Assembly: GCA_020853025.1 (NCBI GenBank)
Contig: JADYZP010000032.1
Span: 1-52,384 of the forward strand
Direction: 5' to 3'
Length of the DNA stretch: 52,384 nt
DNA from: Burkholderiales bacterium
GTDB taxonomy: Bacteria > Pseudomonadota > Gammaproteobacteria > Burkholderiales > Casimicrobiaceae
Part shown: positions 33,561-43,469 of the stretch, piece by piece
How the letters are laid out: each line of letters starts with the position of its first letter
How positions within the stretch are numbered: position 1 is the first letter of the stretch
Notes under the pieces: model-generated
What the model was told of the DNA's origin: nothing
Databases searched by the model: none
Seen by the model: the letters and a program-made list of their open reading frames with translations, nothing else
Made by a program: the position numbers and the translations under genes

Positions 33561-35684
33561 GTGGAGCAAGCGGCGCTCGCGCCGGCCGTCTTCGTGCCGT
33601 CGTCGCGCGATCGCGCGACGATGGTCGTGACGGCCATCGCGGTCGCCGCGCTGGCGATGGTGCCCTGGGCCGCCGACGGCGGCCCTTCGGCATTGTTGCG
33701 GGCCGTCAACGGCAGTACGGCGCTATGGCCGACACTGGCCGCTGCGCTGGTGGCGCTTATCTGCTCGCTGCGCGAGTTCGACCGCGGCACCGCGACGGCT
33801 GCCGGCTTTGCCGTCGTCTGGACCTTCGGCGCCGCGCTGGCCGAGGGTGCCGCCGGGCCGTCGTTCGGTGCGGGCGCGGGAATTGCGCTGACGGCGCTCA
33901 CCGTCGCGCTATCGCGCGCGATCGCCCGCCGCGGTGTGTTCAACGGCGACGCGACGATAGCGACGATCGTCGTCGTCATCGCCACGCTGCTGGTGATTTT
34001 CATCTTCTTCCCTGTCGCCAAGGCGCTGCTGGCGGCGGGTTTTGACGCCCAGGGCCGCTTCGCGCCGCAACTCGCGCTGCAGCGTCTGCTGACTGAGGAC
34101 ATCTGGGGTTTGGGCTGTTTCGGTGGCGGCACGAACTGCGGCGTGGCCATCAACTCGGCGATGCTGGCGACGATCGTCGGCGTGACCTCGACGCTGCTCG
34201 GCCTCGTCTTCGCGCTGGTCGTCCAGCGCGGCGGCCAACGCTATGCCGGCGTGCTGAAGTTGATGTCGATCCTGCCGATCGTCACGCCGCCGTTCGTGAT
34301 CGCGCTGGCGCTGGTCGTGCTTTTCGGCCGCACCGGCATCGTCACCGGCTGGCTCGACGCGTGGTTCGGGATTCCTCGCTCGCGCTGGATCTACGGACTG
34401 CCGGGCGTGACGCTCGCGCAACTGCTGACCTTCTCGCCGATCGCGTTCATGATCCTCTACGGCGCGCTCGCAGCGATCAGTCCGGCGATGGAGGAAGCTG
34501 CGCAGACGTTGCGCGCCTCGCGTGCCCGAGTGTTCCGCACGGTGACCTGGCCGCTGTTGCGCCCGGCGCTCGCCAATGCCTTTCTGCTGAGCTTCGTCGA
34601 AAGCCTGGCCGACTTCGGCAACCCGATCGTGCTCGCCGGCAATTTCGAAGTGCTGTCGACCAAGATATTTTTCGCGGTCGCCGGTGCCCAGAACGATCCG
34701 GGGCGGGCGGCGGCGCTGGCGATGGTGCTGCTCGGACTGACGCTGCTCGCCTTCTGGCTGCAACAGCGCTGGATGGGTCGGCTGTCGTACGTGACGGTGA
34801 CCGGCAAGGGTGATGGCGGGACTCCCGGTAAATTGCCGCGGCCGCTGTGGTATGGGTGTTTCGGCATCGCCGGCACGTGGATGTTCTTCATGCTGGTGTG
34901 CTACGCGATCATCCTCGTTGGCGGCTTCGTCAAGGACATCGGTCGCGGCGACATGGCGCTGACGCTGCATCACTTCGCGCAGGGATTCGGCATGGACTTC
35001 GGCTCCAGGGGCACGCTGTTCGTCGGCTCGGCATGGGACAGCCTGTTCACGACTATCGAGGTGGCAACGGTGTCCGCACCGCTGACTGCGCTGGTCGGAC
35101 TGCTTGCCGCCTACGTCATCACCCGACACCGCTTCGTCGGTCGCCGCGCCTTCGAGTTCCTGACCATGGTCAGCTTCGCGATTCCGGGCACGGTGATCGG
35201 GGTTTCCTACATCGTCGCCTTCAACGTGGCGCCGCTTGAGCTGACCGGAGGCATGGCGATCCTCGTCCTGTGTTTCGTGTTCCGCAACATGCCGGTCGGC
35301 GTGCGTGCCGGCGTCGCGGCGCTGGCGCAGATCGACAAGTCGCTGGACGAGGCGTCGTCGACGCTGCGGGCGTCGACGCTACGCACGCTGCGCGAGATCG
35401 TGCTGCCGCTGCTGCGTCCGGCGATCTTCACCACGCTCATCTTCAGCTTCACGCATGCGATGACCGCGGTCAGCGCGGTGATTTTTCTGGCGTCGGCAAA
35501 GTACAATCTGGCGACCGTGTACGTGATCAACCGCGTCGAGGCGGGCGAGTACCCGCTCGCCATCGCCTATTCCACTGTGCTGATCTTCGTGATGCTCGGC
35601 GTGCTGTTCGGGATGCAGCGGCTGGTTGGCGATGCGCGCCTCGGGCGGCGTGCGGCGCAACCGATGCTGGTGACCGGGCATTGA
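33561..35684 (+). CDS. ABC importer permease, two fused halves (FbpB/AfuB-like)
   Basis: Inner-membrane channel of 707 residues made of two consecutive permease domains. Each has the cytoplasmic coupling motif: the first near E-E-A-A-Q-T-L-R-A-S-R (about residues 310-320), the second near D-E-A-S-S-T-L-R-A-S-T (about 596-606). An additional hydrophobic N-terminal stretch (about 20-150) precedes them. The fused form is usual for FbpB/AfuB. It starts with GTG 11 bases after the binding-protein gene. Confidence 0.9.
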   Translation: MEQAALAPAVFVPSSRDRATMVVTAIAVAALAMVPWAADGGPSALLRAVNGSTALWPTLAAALVALICSLREFDRGTATAAGFAVVWTFGAALAEGAAGPSFGAGAGIALTALTVALSRAIARRGVFNGDATIATIVVVIATLLVIFIFFPVAKALLAAGFDAQGRFAPQLALQRLLTEDIWGLGCFGGGTNCGVAINSAMLATIVGVTSTLLGLVFALVVQRGGQRYAGVLKLMSILPIVTPPFVIALALVVLFGRTGIVTGWLDAWFGIPRSRWIYGLPGVTLAQLLTFSPIAFMILYGALAAISPAMEEAAQTLRASRARVFRTVTWPLLRPALANAFLLSFVESLADFGNPIVLAGNFEVLSTKIFFAVAGAQNDPGRAAALAMVLLGLTLLAFWLQQRWMGRLSYVTVTGKGDGGTPGKLPRPLWYGCFGIAGTWMFFMLVCYAIILVGGFVKDIGRGDMALTLHHFAQGFGMDFGSRGTLFVGSAWDSLFTTIEVATVSAPLTALVGLLAAYVITRHRFVGRRAFEFLTMVSFAIPGTVIGVSYIVAFNVAPLELTGGMAILVLCFVFRNMPVGVRAGVAALAQIDKSLDEASSTLRASTLRTLREIVLPLLRPAIFTTLIFSFTHAMTAVSAVIFLASAKYNLATVYVINRVEAGEYPLAIAYSTVLIFVMLGVLFGMQRLVGDARLGRRAAQPMLVTGH

Positions 35685-35725
35685 CGCGTGTACAGCTACC
35701 AGGCCATTCGGGGAACCCTCGATCA

Positions 35726-36781
35726 ATGAACAGCACCACCGGCGGCGTCGTGTTCGAACGGGTGACCAAGAAGTACGGCGACGTCACCGCCGTCGATGAC
35801 GTGTCCTTCCATGTCGCGCAGGGCGAACTGGTGACGCTGCTCGGTCCTTCGGGCTGCGGCAAGACGACGACGCTGCGGATGGTCGCGGGCCTGGAGGCCG
35901 TGTCGGGCGGCCGCGTGCTGATCGGCGGCACCGACGTCACATTGCGCGCGGCCAACGAGCGCGACGTCAGCATGGTGTTCCAGTCCTACGCGCTGTTCCC
36001 GCACATGAGCGTGCTGGAAAACACCTGCTACGGACCGCTGTCGATGCGCACCGACCGTGCCAAGGCGCGCGCGATGGCGCGCGCGAAACTGGCGATGCTC
36101 GGGCTGTCCGAATACGAGGCACGACTGCCGTCGGAACTTTCCGGCGGCCAACAGCAGCGCGTGGCCGTCGCTCGCTCGCTGGTGCTCGAGCCCGCGGTGC
36201 TGCTCTTCGACGAGCCGTTGTCCAACCTCGACGCCAAGCTGCGCCGGCGCGTGCGCGAGGAGATCCGTGATCTGCAGCAGTCGCTGTCGCTGACGGTGCT
36301 CTACGTGACGCACGACCAGGAGGAGGCACTGGCCGTTTCCGATCACATCATCGTCATGGACCAGGGGCGCATCGCGCAGCAGGGTACCCCGGACGATCTC
36401 TACGAAAAACCCCAGTCGCGGTTTCTCGCCGATTTCATCGGCGACGCCAACCTGGTCGACGGCGAGCTTCGCGTCGACACGAACGGCGCGTCGTTTGTCG
36501 CGGGTGGTGTCGCGGTGCCGGTGCGTGCCGGCGCAATGGCGTCCGGTCCAGCGACGCTGGCGATCCGTCCGCAGCGCCTGCGCGTGGTCGACGCGGCGCA
36601 GGGACTGCTGCCGGGCGCTTGCCGGCGTGCCTCGTATCTGGGCAGCCGCATCGAGTACATCGTCGCCACCGCGTGGGGCGAACTACTGGTCTTCGATCCC
36701 GACGCGCGCCACACGCGCCGCCGCGACGACGCAGTGGGCATCGCCTTCGATCCGGATGCCGTGATCGTCCTGCCGCGTTGA
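35726..36781 (+). CDS. ABC importer ATP-binding protein (FbpC/AfuC-like)
   Basis: Energises the importer. The 351 residues have Walker A G-P-S-G-C-G-K-T-T (about 39-47), the Q-loop V-F-Q-S-Y-A-L-F-P, signature L-S-G-G-Q-Q-Q-R, Walker B V-L-L-F-D-E-P-L-S-N-L-D and H-loop V-T-H-D-Q. A C-terminal TOBE-like regulatory domain (about 245-350) is typical of the family. It is last in the block, and the convergent M16 gene ends 40 bases later. Confidence 0.94.
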   Translation: MNSTTGGVVFERVTKKYGDVTAVDDVSFHVAQGELVTLLGPSGCGKTTTLRMVAGLEAVSGGRVLIGGTDVTLRAANERDVSMVFQSYALFPHMSVLENTCYGPLSMRTDRAKARAMARAKLAMLGLSEYEARLPSELSGGQQQRVAVARSLVLEPAVLLFDEPLSNLDAKLRRRVREEIRDLQQSLSLTVLYVTHDQEEALAVSDHIIVMDQGRIAQQGTPDDLYEKPQSRFLADFIGDANLVDGELRVDTNGASFVAGGVAVPVRAGAMASGPATLAIRPQRLRVVDAAQGLLPGACRRASYLGSRIEYIVATAWGELLVFDPDARHTRRRDDAVGIAFDPDAVIVLPR

Positions 36782-36820
36782 GCCGATACCTCCCGCCTAC
36801 GCAGGAGGCGCCATGTCCGC

Positions 36821-39556
36821 CTAGCGCTTTTTGTCGAAATCGCCGGCAAAGGCGTAGGCCATCTCGCCGGGTTTCACGTATTTGCGCAATGCCGCGTTGA
36901 CTTCCTGCGGCGTCAGCTTCTCGATCGCGGCGTCGACCGCACCAGAAGTCGCAAACGTGCGGCCATAGTATTCCTGCGTGGACAGCGCGCCGGCGATGCG
37001 GCCGTCCTCGGTGCGACCGAGCCGGCGCTCCTGCATGACGCCGTCCTTGGCGGCGGCCACCTCGGCGTCGGTGAAGCCGTCCTTGAGCGCGCGGTCGAAT
37101 TCCTCGGCCAGTCCGGCGCGCACCCGCGCCAGGTTCTCGGGTGCGAAGATCGCGTAGGCGCCGAGCGCACTGTTGGCGTCGAGCGCGCTGGGCCGGAAAA
37201 ACGACCCGGCCGCGTAGGATAAGCCATCCTTCTGCCGCAGGCGCTCCGGAATGCGCGCCGCCGACGAGTCGCCGAGGATGAAGCTCGCCACCAGCAGCGC
37301 CGGGTAATCCGGACTCATGTCGTTGACCGGCAGTTTCTCGATGCCGATGAGGAAAGCATTGGCCTTGTCGGGAACGACCAGCCGCATCGCGGCCGCCTTG
37401 TTGGGCACGAAGGGATCCGGCACGCGCACATACGCCGACGGGCTCTTCCAGCTGCCGAAGAGCTCGGCGACCAGCGCACGTGTCGCATCGGCATCGAAGT
37501 CGCCGACGATCGCGAGCTCCGCGTTCGAGGCACCGTAGAACTGCGCGTGGAAGCGCCGGACGTCGTCGACGGTGACGGCGGCGTTGGCGGCGATGCTCTC
37601 GTCGACGGTCGGCGCGTACCGCGGATCGCCGACCGGGTACGGATTGTTGTGCCGCGCCAGCGCGCGCTGCGCGATGTTCTGCGGATCGGTTTTCGCCGCC
37701 TCGTACGCGGTGGCGCGCTGCCGCTTCAGCGTTTCGAGTTCGGAGGCGGGGAACGAGGGCTCGCGCAGGACCTCGGCGGTCAGGCGCAGCACGTCGGCCA
37801 GTTGCGCGCGATACGTCTGCCCCGACGCGGAAGCGCCGGTCTGCGAGCCGCTGATTCCGACCTTGGCGCGCAAGGCGTCGAACGCGTCCTCGATCTGCTG
37901 GCGCGATTTCCCGGTCGTGCCGCGCATCAGCATGCTGGCGGCGAGCGTCCCCTGCGCCGCCTTGCCGAAAACCGACCTCTCATCGCCGAAATGCAGCGCC
38001 AGGTTGAAGCTGACCGTCTCGCCGCGCGTCTTCTTCGCCAGCAGCGCCACCTTCATGCCGTTGGGCAGCACGAAGCGCTGCGTGCGCGCGTCGAGATTCA
38101 AAGGCGTGGGATCGAAGACCTCTCCGGTCGCCGTCGCCGCGTCACCCTTGTAGTCGTTGACCAGCGCCATCACGTCGACGGTCGCCGGCACCGGCGCCCG
38201 ATCGGGCTTCGGATCGGGCAGGAACTCGCCGACGGTCACGTTCGAGCGCTTCAGCCAGGCGAGCGCCACGCGCTGCACGTCGGCAGGCGTCACCGCGCGA
38301 TAGCGATCGCGCTCGACGAAGAACAGCCGCCAGTCACCAAGCGCGATCGATTCCGAAATGCCGACACCGAAAGCCTGCGGGTTGGCCATCGTCTCGTCGA
38401 AGTGCTTGGCGGCCTTCTGCCGGACGCGGGCGACCTCGGCCTCGGTGATCGGCTCGTGGGCGATGTTGGCGATGGTCGCGAACATCGCATCGCGCGCCGG
38501 CTCGATCGGCTCGCTGTCGGGAATCTGTGCGAACAGCGTCAGCGTGCCGGGGTCGACTCCTGCGATATTCCACGCCTGCACCGCGGTCGCCTTCTTCGAT
38601 TCGACCAGCGCCTTGTACAGCCGGCCCGAAGGCGCGAGCGTCAGCACGTCGCCCAGCACGTCGACGGCGACGGCATCCGGGTCGGCGCCGCGCACCGTGT
38701 GGAACATCATGCCCAGGAGCTTCGAGTTGCCGACGCGGCGCAGCGTCGTCGCCCGCTCGCCGTCCTGCACCGGCTCCTCGGTATAGAAGACCGGAAGCTT
38801 GCGTGTGGGTTTCGGGATCGGCCCGAAGTATTTCGCGACCAGCGCCAGCGTGGCGTCCGGATCGAACTTGCCGGCGATGGTCAGCACGGCGTTGTCTGGC
38901 TGATAGTAGAGCTTGTAGAACGCCTGCAGGCGGCCGATGTCGACGTTCTCGATATCGGAGCGCGCGCCGATCTGCATCTTGCCGTAGTTGTGCCACATGT
39001 AGGCGGTGGACAGCATCTTGCCGAACAGCGTGCGCTGCGGGTTGTTCTCGCCGCTTTCGAATTCGTTGCGCACGACCGTCATTTCGGTGTCGAGGTCGCT
39101 CTTGCGGATGAACGAATTCACCATCCGGTCGGCTTCCATCTCCAGCGCCCAGGCGAGGTTCTCGTCGGATGCCGTGAAGGATTCGAAGTAGTTCGTGCGG
39201 TCCCAGCTGGTGGTGCCGTTGAAGCTCATGCCGCGACGCCCCAGCTCGACCATGATGCTGCCGCGGCTGGGCGTGCCCTTGAACACCAGGTGCTCGAGCA
39301 GGTGCGCCATCCCCGTTTCACCGTAGTTCTCGTGCGCGGAGCCCACGCGGTAGGTGACGTTGACCGTCGTCTTCGGCTTCCCGGCGTCGGGGAAGAGCAG
39401 GACCTTGAGGCCGTTGGCCAGCCGGTATTCGGTGACGCCTTCGACCGTCGGTCCCTGCGTGATGCCCGCTGGCAGCGCGGCGTGGACGCCGAGCGCCACG
39501 AACAAAGGGATGCAAAATGCCGTGAAGGCGCGAGCGATACGAGAGGCGCTGGTCAT
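36821..39556 (-). CDS. M16-family zinc metallopeptidase, two-domain
   Basis: The 911-residue protein has a signal peptide (A-L-G-V-H-A-A) and is probably periplasmic. The N-terminal M16 half carries the inverted zinc motif H85-L-L-E88-H89 with a downstream Glu. The C-terminal half (from about residue 500, L-P-N-G-M-K-V-A-L-L) is the inactive partner domain of the same fold, so both halves of the clamshell are on one chain. Substrates are peptides; no specific one is predicted. The start at 39556 is chosen because the signal peptide begins there and the frame upstream is not conserved. It is divergent from miaB. Confidence 0.92.
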   Translation of the reverse strand: MTSASRIARAFTAFCIPLFVALGVHAALPAGITQGPTVEGVTEYRLANGLKVLLFPDAGKPKTTVNVTYRVGSAHENYGETGMAHLLEHLVFKGTPSRGSIMVELGRRGMSFNGTTSWDRTNYFESFTASDENLAWALEMEADRMVNSFIRKSDLDTEMTVVRNEFESGENNPQRTLFGKMLSTAYMWHNYGKMQIGARSDIENVDIGRLQAFYKLYYQPDNAVLTIAGKFDPDATLALVAKYFGPIPKPTRKLPVFYTEEPVQDGERATTLRRVGNSKLLGMMFHTVRGADPDAVAVDVLGDVLTLAPSGRLYKALVESKKATAVQAWNIAGVDPGTLTLFAQIPDSEPIEPARDAMFATIANIAHEPITEAEVARVRQKAAKHFDETMANPQAFGVGISESIALGDWRLFFVERDRYRAVTPADVQRVALAWLKRSNVTVGEFLPDPKPDRAPVPATVDVMALVNDYKGDAATATGEVFDPTPLNLDARTQRFVLPNGMKVALLAKKTRGETVSFNLALHFGDERSVFGKAAQGTLAASMLMRGTTGKSRQQIEDAFDALRAKVGISGSQTGASASGQTYRAQLADVLRLTAEVLREPSFPASELETLKRQRATAYEAAKTDPQNIAQRALARHNNPYPVGDPRYAPTVDESIAANAAVTVDDVRRFHAQFYGASNAELAIVGDFDADATRALVAELFGSWKSPSAYVRVPDPFVPNKAAAMRLVVPDKANAFLIGIEKLPVNDMSPDYPALLVASFILGDSSAARIPERLRQKDGLSYAAGSFFRPSALDANSALGAYAIFAPENLARVRAGLAEEFDRALKDGFTDAEVAAAKDGVMQERRLGRTEDGRIAGALSTQEYYGRTFATSGAVDAAIEKLTPQEVNAALRKYVKPGEMAYAFAGDFDKKR

Positions 39557-39680
39557 GTCGGAAACCCTGAAAAAGGTGCGCGCGGAGTATAGCCCCGGCC
39601 CGCTTAAGGTTGCCTTAGCCGCTACAAATGGAAGATTTGCGAAACCCGTAGCCGCAATTGCCTGAATCGCGCAGCCCCTT

Positions 39681-39696
39681 TCCCGCTTTCGCGGGA
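39681..39696. repeat. short palindromic repeat TCCCGC-TTTC-GCGGGA
   Basis: Perfect 6-base stem with a TTTC loop, in the M16-miaB intergenic region. Similar CCCGCTTTCGCGGG elements are scattered in intergenic DNA of many Proteobacteria. Only this copy was noticed in the window. It may be a REP-like element or fold in transcripts of either gene. Confidence 0.4.
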
Positions 39697-39732
39697 GCGA
39701 CGACCGGATGGCCCGGTCTCGCTGCCATCGGC

Positions 39733-39741
39733 TGGTATAAT
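39733..39741 (+). promoter_or_regulatory. extended -10 promoter element upstream of miaB
   Basis: TGGTATAAT combines a TGn extension with a perfect TATAAT 65 bases before the miaB start. No good -35 hexamer is evident, which is common for extended -10 promoters. It probably drives the miaB-phoH-ybeY-corC-lnt operon. Confidence 0.5.
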
Positions 39742-39805
39742 TTCGCCCCCGGTTACGACGAGGAGCGCCCCCACCGGATGACCACCGGCACCGGGGCGAA
39801 ACGCG

Positions 39806-41137
39806 TTGACGCGCAAGCTCTATATCCGCACCTTCGGCTGCCAGATGAACGAGTACGACTCGGACAAGATGGCCGACGTGCTGCATGCAGCCGAAGGCAT
39901 GACGCTCACGGAGCGTCCCGAAGACGCCGACGTGATCCTGTTCAACACCTGCTCGGTGCGCGAGAAGGCGGCCGAGCGCGTCTTCCACGACTTGGGCCGC
40001 GTGCGTGCGCTGAAAGCCGTCAGACCGGAGCTCCTGATCGGGGTCGGCGGCTGCGTCGCGTCGCAGGAAGGCGCGGCGATCGTCGCCCGCGCACCCTACG
40101 TCGACGTCGTCTTCGGACCGCAGACACTGCACCGCCTGCCGCAGCTCATCGAGCGGCGCCGTGCGACCGGTCGTGCGCAGGTCGACGTGAGTTTTCCCGA
40201 AATCGAGAAGTTCGACCGCCTGCCGCCTCCGCGCGTCGAGCGCGCGTCGGCCTATATTTCGATCATGGAAGGCTGCAGCAAGTATTGCTCGTTCTGCGTG
40301 GTGCCGTACACGCGCGGCGAGGAGGTGTCGCGTCCGTTCGACGACGTGCTGACCGAGGTCGCCGACTTAGCCGACCAGGGCGTGATGGAATTGACGCTGC
40401 TCGGCCAGAACGTCAACGCCTATCGCGGCGCGCAGGGCAACGCCGGCGGCGTCGCCGACCTTGCGACGCTGCTCGAATACATCGCCGAGATTCCGGGCGT
40501 CGAGCGCATCCGCTACACGACGTCGCACCCGAAGGAGATGTCGGCACGGCTCATCGCCGCACACGGCACCATCGACAAGCTCGTCGCGCAGCTGCACCTG
40601 CCGGTGCAGTCCGGCTCCGACCGCATCCTCGCCGCGATGAAGCGCGGCTACACGGCGCTCGAGTACAAGTCGATCATCCGCCGGCTGCGCGCCGCACGCC
40701 CCGACATCTCGCTATCGACGGACTTCATCGTCGGCTTTCCCGGCGAGACCGAAACGGATTTCGCGCAAACGATGAATCTCGTCGAGACGGTGGGCTTCGA
40801 CGGCGCCTTCAGTTTCCTGTACAGCGCACGGCCCGGGACACCGGCGGCGGAGCTGCGCGACGAGATTCCGCCGGCCGAGAAGCAGGCGCGCCTCATGCGC
40901 CTGCAGGCGCTGGTCGACACGCAGCATGGCGCGAACAGCGCCGCGATGGTCGGCACATTGCAGCGCGTGCTGGTGACCGGACACGCGGCGCGCGATACGC
41001 GCGAGCTCTGTGCACGCGCCGCCAACAACCGCGTCGTCAACCTGGCGGGTGCGGCGCAACTGATCGGCAGCTACGTCGACGTGCGCATCACCGCCGCGTT
41101 ACCGCATTCGCTGCGCGGCGAGCTCGCGGTGCTATGA
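39806..41137 (+). CDS. miaB: tRNA-2-methylthio-N6-dimethylallyladenosine synthase MiaB
   Basis: Radical-SAM methylthiotransferase that modifies A37 of tRNAs. The 443 residues have the N-terminal [4Fe-4S] domain (Cys12 in [21 protein letters not shown]), the radical-SAM motif C157-S-K-Y-C161-S-F-C164, and a C-terminal TRAM domain. The start must be TTG at 39806 (GGGGCG 9 bases upstream): the in-frame upstream sequence has no ATG or GTG before the conserved N-terminus. The stop overlaps phoH by ATGA. Confidence 0.95.
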   Translation: MTRKLYIRTFGCQMNEYDSDKMADVLHAAEGMTLTERPEDADVILFNTCSVREKAAERVFHDLGRVRALKAVRPELLIGVGGCVASQEGAAIVARAPYVDVVFGPQTLHRLPQLIERRRATGRAQVDVSFPEIEKFDRLPPPRVERASAYISIMEGCSKYCSFCVVPYTRGEEVSRPFDDVLTEVADLADQGVMELTLLGQNVNAYRGAQGNAGGVADLATLLEYIAEIPGVERIRYTTSHPKEMSARLIAAHGTIDKLVAQLHLPVQSGSDRILAAMKRGYTALEYKSIIRRLRAARPDISLSTDFIVGFPGETETDFAQTMNLVETVGFDGAFSFLYSARPGTPAAELRDEIPPAEKQARLMRLQALVDTQHGANSAAMVGTLQRVLVTGHAARDTRELCARAANNRVVNLAGAAQLIGSYVDVRITAALPHSLRGELAVL

Positions 41138-42129
41138 CGCCGCGGCGCCGAGCGCAACTCACCGTCTCGCTGACGCCGCTGGACAATCGCGCGCTCGCCA
41201 ACTTGTGCGGGCCGCTCGACGCCAACCTGCGGCAGATCGAGTCGGCGCTCGACGTGGCGATCGCCCGTCACGGCAGCGCCTTCTCGATCACCGGCGCCCC
41301 CGCGCAAAGCGCCCGTGCTGCCGAGGCGCTGCAGCGCTTCTACACCGCCGCGGACAAGCCGCTTTCGGTCGACGACATCCAGCTGGGACTGGTGGAGATA
41401 GCGACGCAACCCACGCGCGCGCCTGCCGACGACGACGCGTCGCCGCACCTGCGCACGCGTCGCGCGGACCTGCATGGGCGCACGCCCAACCAGGTCGCGT
41501 ACCTGAAAGACATCACCGCACACGACATCACCTTCGGCATCGGCCCCGCCGGCACCGGCAAGACGTACCTGGCGGTCGCCTGCGCCGTCGACGCGATCGA
41601 GCGCGACGCAGTGAAACGCCTGGTGCTGGTGCGGCCCGCGGTGGAAGCCGGAGAACGGCTGGGGTTTCTCCCCGGGGACCTGGCGCAGAAGGTCGACCCC
41701 TATCTGCGCCCGCTCTACGATGCGCTCTACGATCTCATGGGCTTCGACAAGGTTGCGAAACTCTTCGAGCGCACAACCATCGAGGTGGCGCCGCTCGCCT
41801 ACATGCGCGGCCGCACGCTCAACCATTCGTTCATCATCCTCGACGAAGCGCAGAACACGACGCCCGAGCAGATGAAGATGTTCCTGACGCGCATCGGCTT
41901 CGGCACCAAGGCGGTGATCACCGGCGACGTCACGCAGATCGACCTGGCGCGCGGGCAGAAGAGCGGGCTGATCGAATCGGCGCGCATCCTCGAAGGCGTT
42001 CGCGGCATCGCGTTCCGGCATTTCAACAGCGCCGACGTCGTCCGTCATCCGCTGGTGCAGAAGATCATCGACGCCTATGACCGCGAGACAGCCAAGCGGG
42101 CGGTTGGCGGCAAGCCGCCACGCCCTTGA
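41134..42129 (+). CDS. ybeZ: PhoH-like ATPase (YbeZ)
   Basis: The 331 residues have an N-terminal KH-like region (about 20-95) and a PhoH P-loop domain with Walker A G-P-A-G-T-G-K-T (137-144), Walker [10 protein letters not shown] and T-G-D-V-T-Q-I-D. YbeZ-type proteins bind RNA and act with YbeY, encoded next. The start overlaps the miaB stop (ATGA). Confidence 0.93.
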   Translation: MTPRRRAQLTVSLTPLDNRALANLCGPLDANLRQIESALDVAIARHGSAFSITGAPAQSARAAEALQRFYTAADKPLSVDDIQLGLVEIATQPTRAPADDDASPHLRTRRADLHGRTPNQVAYLKDITAHDITFGIGPAGTGKTYLAVACAVDAIERDAVKRLVLVRPAVEAGERLGFLPGDLAQKVDPYLRPLYDALYDLMGFDKVAKLFERTTIEVAPLAYMRGRTLNHSFIILDEAQNTTPEQMKMFLTRIGFGTKAVITGDVTQIDLARGQKSGLIESARILEGVRGIAFRHFNSADVVRHPLVQKIIDAYDRETAKRAVGGKPPRP

Positions 42130-42160
42130 GCGGCCGCAGCGCCACCGACACGGCCGCGAC

Positions 42161-42613
42161 GTGAAGCTGGCGGCGACCCCGGTGCTCAGGCTGTCGGTTC
42201 AATACGCGAGCAATGCGCGAGACCTGCCGACACGCGCGCAGCTGCGCCGCTGGGTCCGCGCCGCACTGCTGGCCGACGCCACGGTCGTCGTGCGCTTCGT
42301 TGGTGCGGTAGAGGGCCGTGCGCTCAACGCGCTGTACCGCGGGCAGGACCATGCGACCAACGTGCTGACCTTCGTGTACGATGACGAGCAACCGCGCGCC
42401 GGCGACATCGTGCTCTGCGCGCCGGTCGTCCACAGGGAAGCCGAAGCACAGGGGAAATCGTTGGCCGCGCACTACGCTCATCTGGTGGTCCACGGCATGC
42501 TGCACCTGCACGGCTTCGATCATGAACTCGCGGCCGATGCCGCGATCATGGAGGCGCGCGAAACCGCAATCCTCGCGCGGCTTCGCCTGCCCGATCCCTA
42601 CGCCGATGGTTAG
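42161..42613 (+). CDS. ybeY: endoribonuclease YbeY
   Basis: Single-strand endoribonuclease needed for 16S rRNA 3' maturation and ribosome quality control. The 150 residues end with the zinc motif H111-G-M-L-H115-L-H-G-F-D-H121. The start is taken as GTG at 42161; an upstream GTG or ATG in the same frame would overlap phoH by about 50 bases with no conserved residues. It is 31 bases after phoH, and its stop overlaps the corC start by 8 bases. Confidence 0.93.
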   Translation: MKLAATPVLRLSVQYASNARDLPTRAQLRRWVRAALLADATVVVRFVGAVEGRALNALYRGQDHATNVLTFVYDDEQPRAGDIVLCAPVVHREAEAQGKSLAAHYAHLVVHGMLHLHGFDHELAADAAIMEARETAILARLRLPDPYADG

Positions 42614-43469
42614 CGACGACGAGAAGACCGGCAACCGGCCGTCGCTGATGGAGCGCCTGACGGCAATGCTGCTGCGCGAGCCCGAGGATCGCGAAGAGCT
42701 GCAGGACGTGCTGCGCGGCGCCTTCGAACGCCACCTGCTCGACGCCGACGCGCTGTCGATGATCGAAGGCGTGCTGTCGGTGTCCGAAACCACGGTCCGC
42801 GACATCATGATTCCGCGCGCGCAAATGGACTGCGTGTCGATCGACGACGAGGTTCCGGAGTTCATTTCCCTGGTCGTCGAGACGCGCCACTCGCGCTTTC
42901 CCGTCATCGGCGAGAGCAAGGACGACGTCATCGGCATCCTGCTCGCCAAGGAGCTGCTCAACTACTACGCGACGCCGGAGGCCTTCACTCTGCGTGAAAC
43001 CTTGCGCCCCGCGGTCTTCATACCCGAGAGCAAGCGCCTGAACGTTCTGCTGCGCGAGTTCCGCGCCAAGCGCAATCACATCGCGATCGTCGTCGACGAG
43101 TATGGCGGCGTGTCCGGGCTCGTCACCATCGAGGACGTCCTCGAGCAAATTGTCGGCGACATCGAGGACGAGTACGACTTCGACGAGAGCCACGACAACA
43201 TCATCGCCGAGGCAAACGGCAGGTTCCGGGTGAAAGCGCAAACCGAGATCGCCGATTTCAACGAGCAGTTCGGCACCACGCTCCCCGATGACGAGTTCGA
43301 CACCGTGGGCGGACTCGTGCTGCGCGCGTTCGGGCGCCTGCCCAAGCGCGGCGAGACGACGACGATGGAGGGCTTGCGCTTTCGCGTGTTGCGCGCCGAC
43401 AGCCGGCGGCTGCACACGGTGCAGGTCGAGCGCATCGTCCTGGCGCCGCCGGCCGATGCCGGCGCTTGA
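42606..43469 (+). CDS. corC: CorC/HlyC-family CBS-domain protein
   Basis: The 287 residues have an N-terminal extension, two CBS domains (about 65-185; R-D-I-M-I-P-R-A-Q-M and G-G-V-S-G-L-V-T-I-E-D-V-L-E-Q-I-V-G) and the C-terminal transporter-associated CorC_HlyC domain (about 200-280). It is linked to Mg2+/Co2+ efflux in E. coli, but the protein itself has no membrane segment. Position between ybeY and lnt is conserved in many Proteobacteria. Confidence 0.93.
   Translation: MVSDDEKTGNRPSLMERLTAMLLREPEDREELQDVLRGAFERHLLDADALSMIEGVLSVSETTVRDIMIPRAQMDCVSIDDEVPEFISLVVETRHSRFPVIGESKDDVIGILLAKELLNYYATPEAFTLRETLRPAVFIPESKRLNVLLREFRAKRNHIAIVVDEYGGVSGLVTIEDVLEQIVGDIEDEYDFDESHDNIIAEANGRFRVKAQTEIADFNEQFGTTLPDDEFDTVGGLVLRAFGRLPKRGETTTMEGLRFRVLRADSRRLHTVQVERIVLAPPADAGA

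Noticed and set aside
32518..36781. Plain annotation as an iron(III) ABC transporter
   Set aside because: The family name suggests it, but the Tyr-Tyr iron ligands are missing in the binding protein and the genes are embedded in an inositol operon. Kept only as an alternative.
36782..36820. Terminator between the ABC ATPase and the M16 gene
   Set aside because: Only a 5-base CCTCC/GGAGG stem with a 10-base loop is visible and no T tract follows, too weak to call.
37547..39592. A 681-codon plus-strand frame opposite the M16 peptidase
   Set aside because: The minus-strand M16 protein has a signal peptide, zinc motif and two family domains; the plus-strand frame is its antisense shadow.
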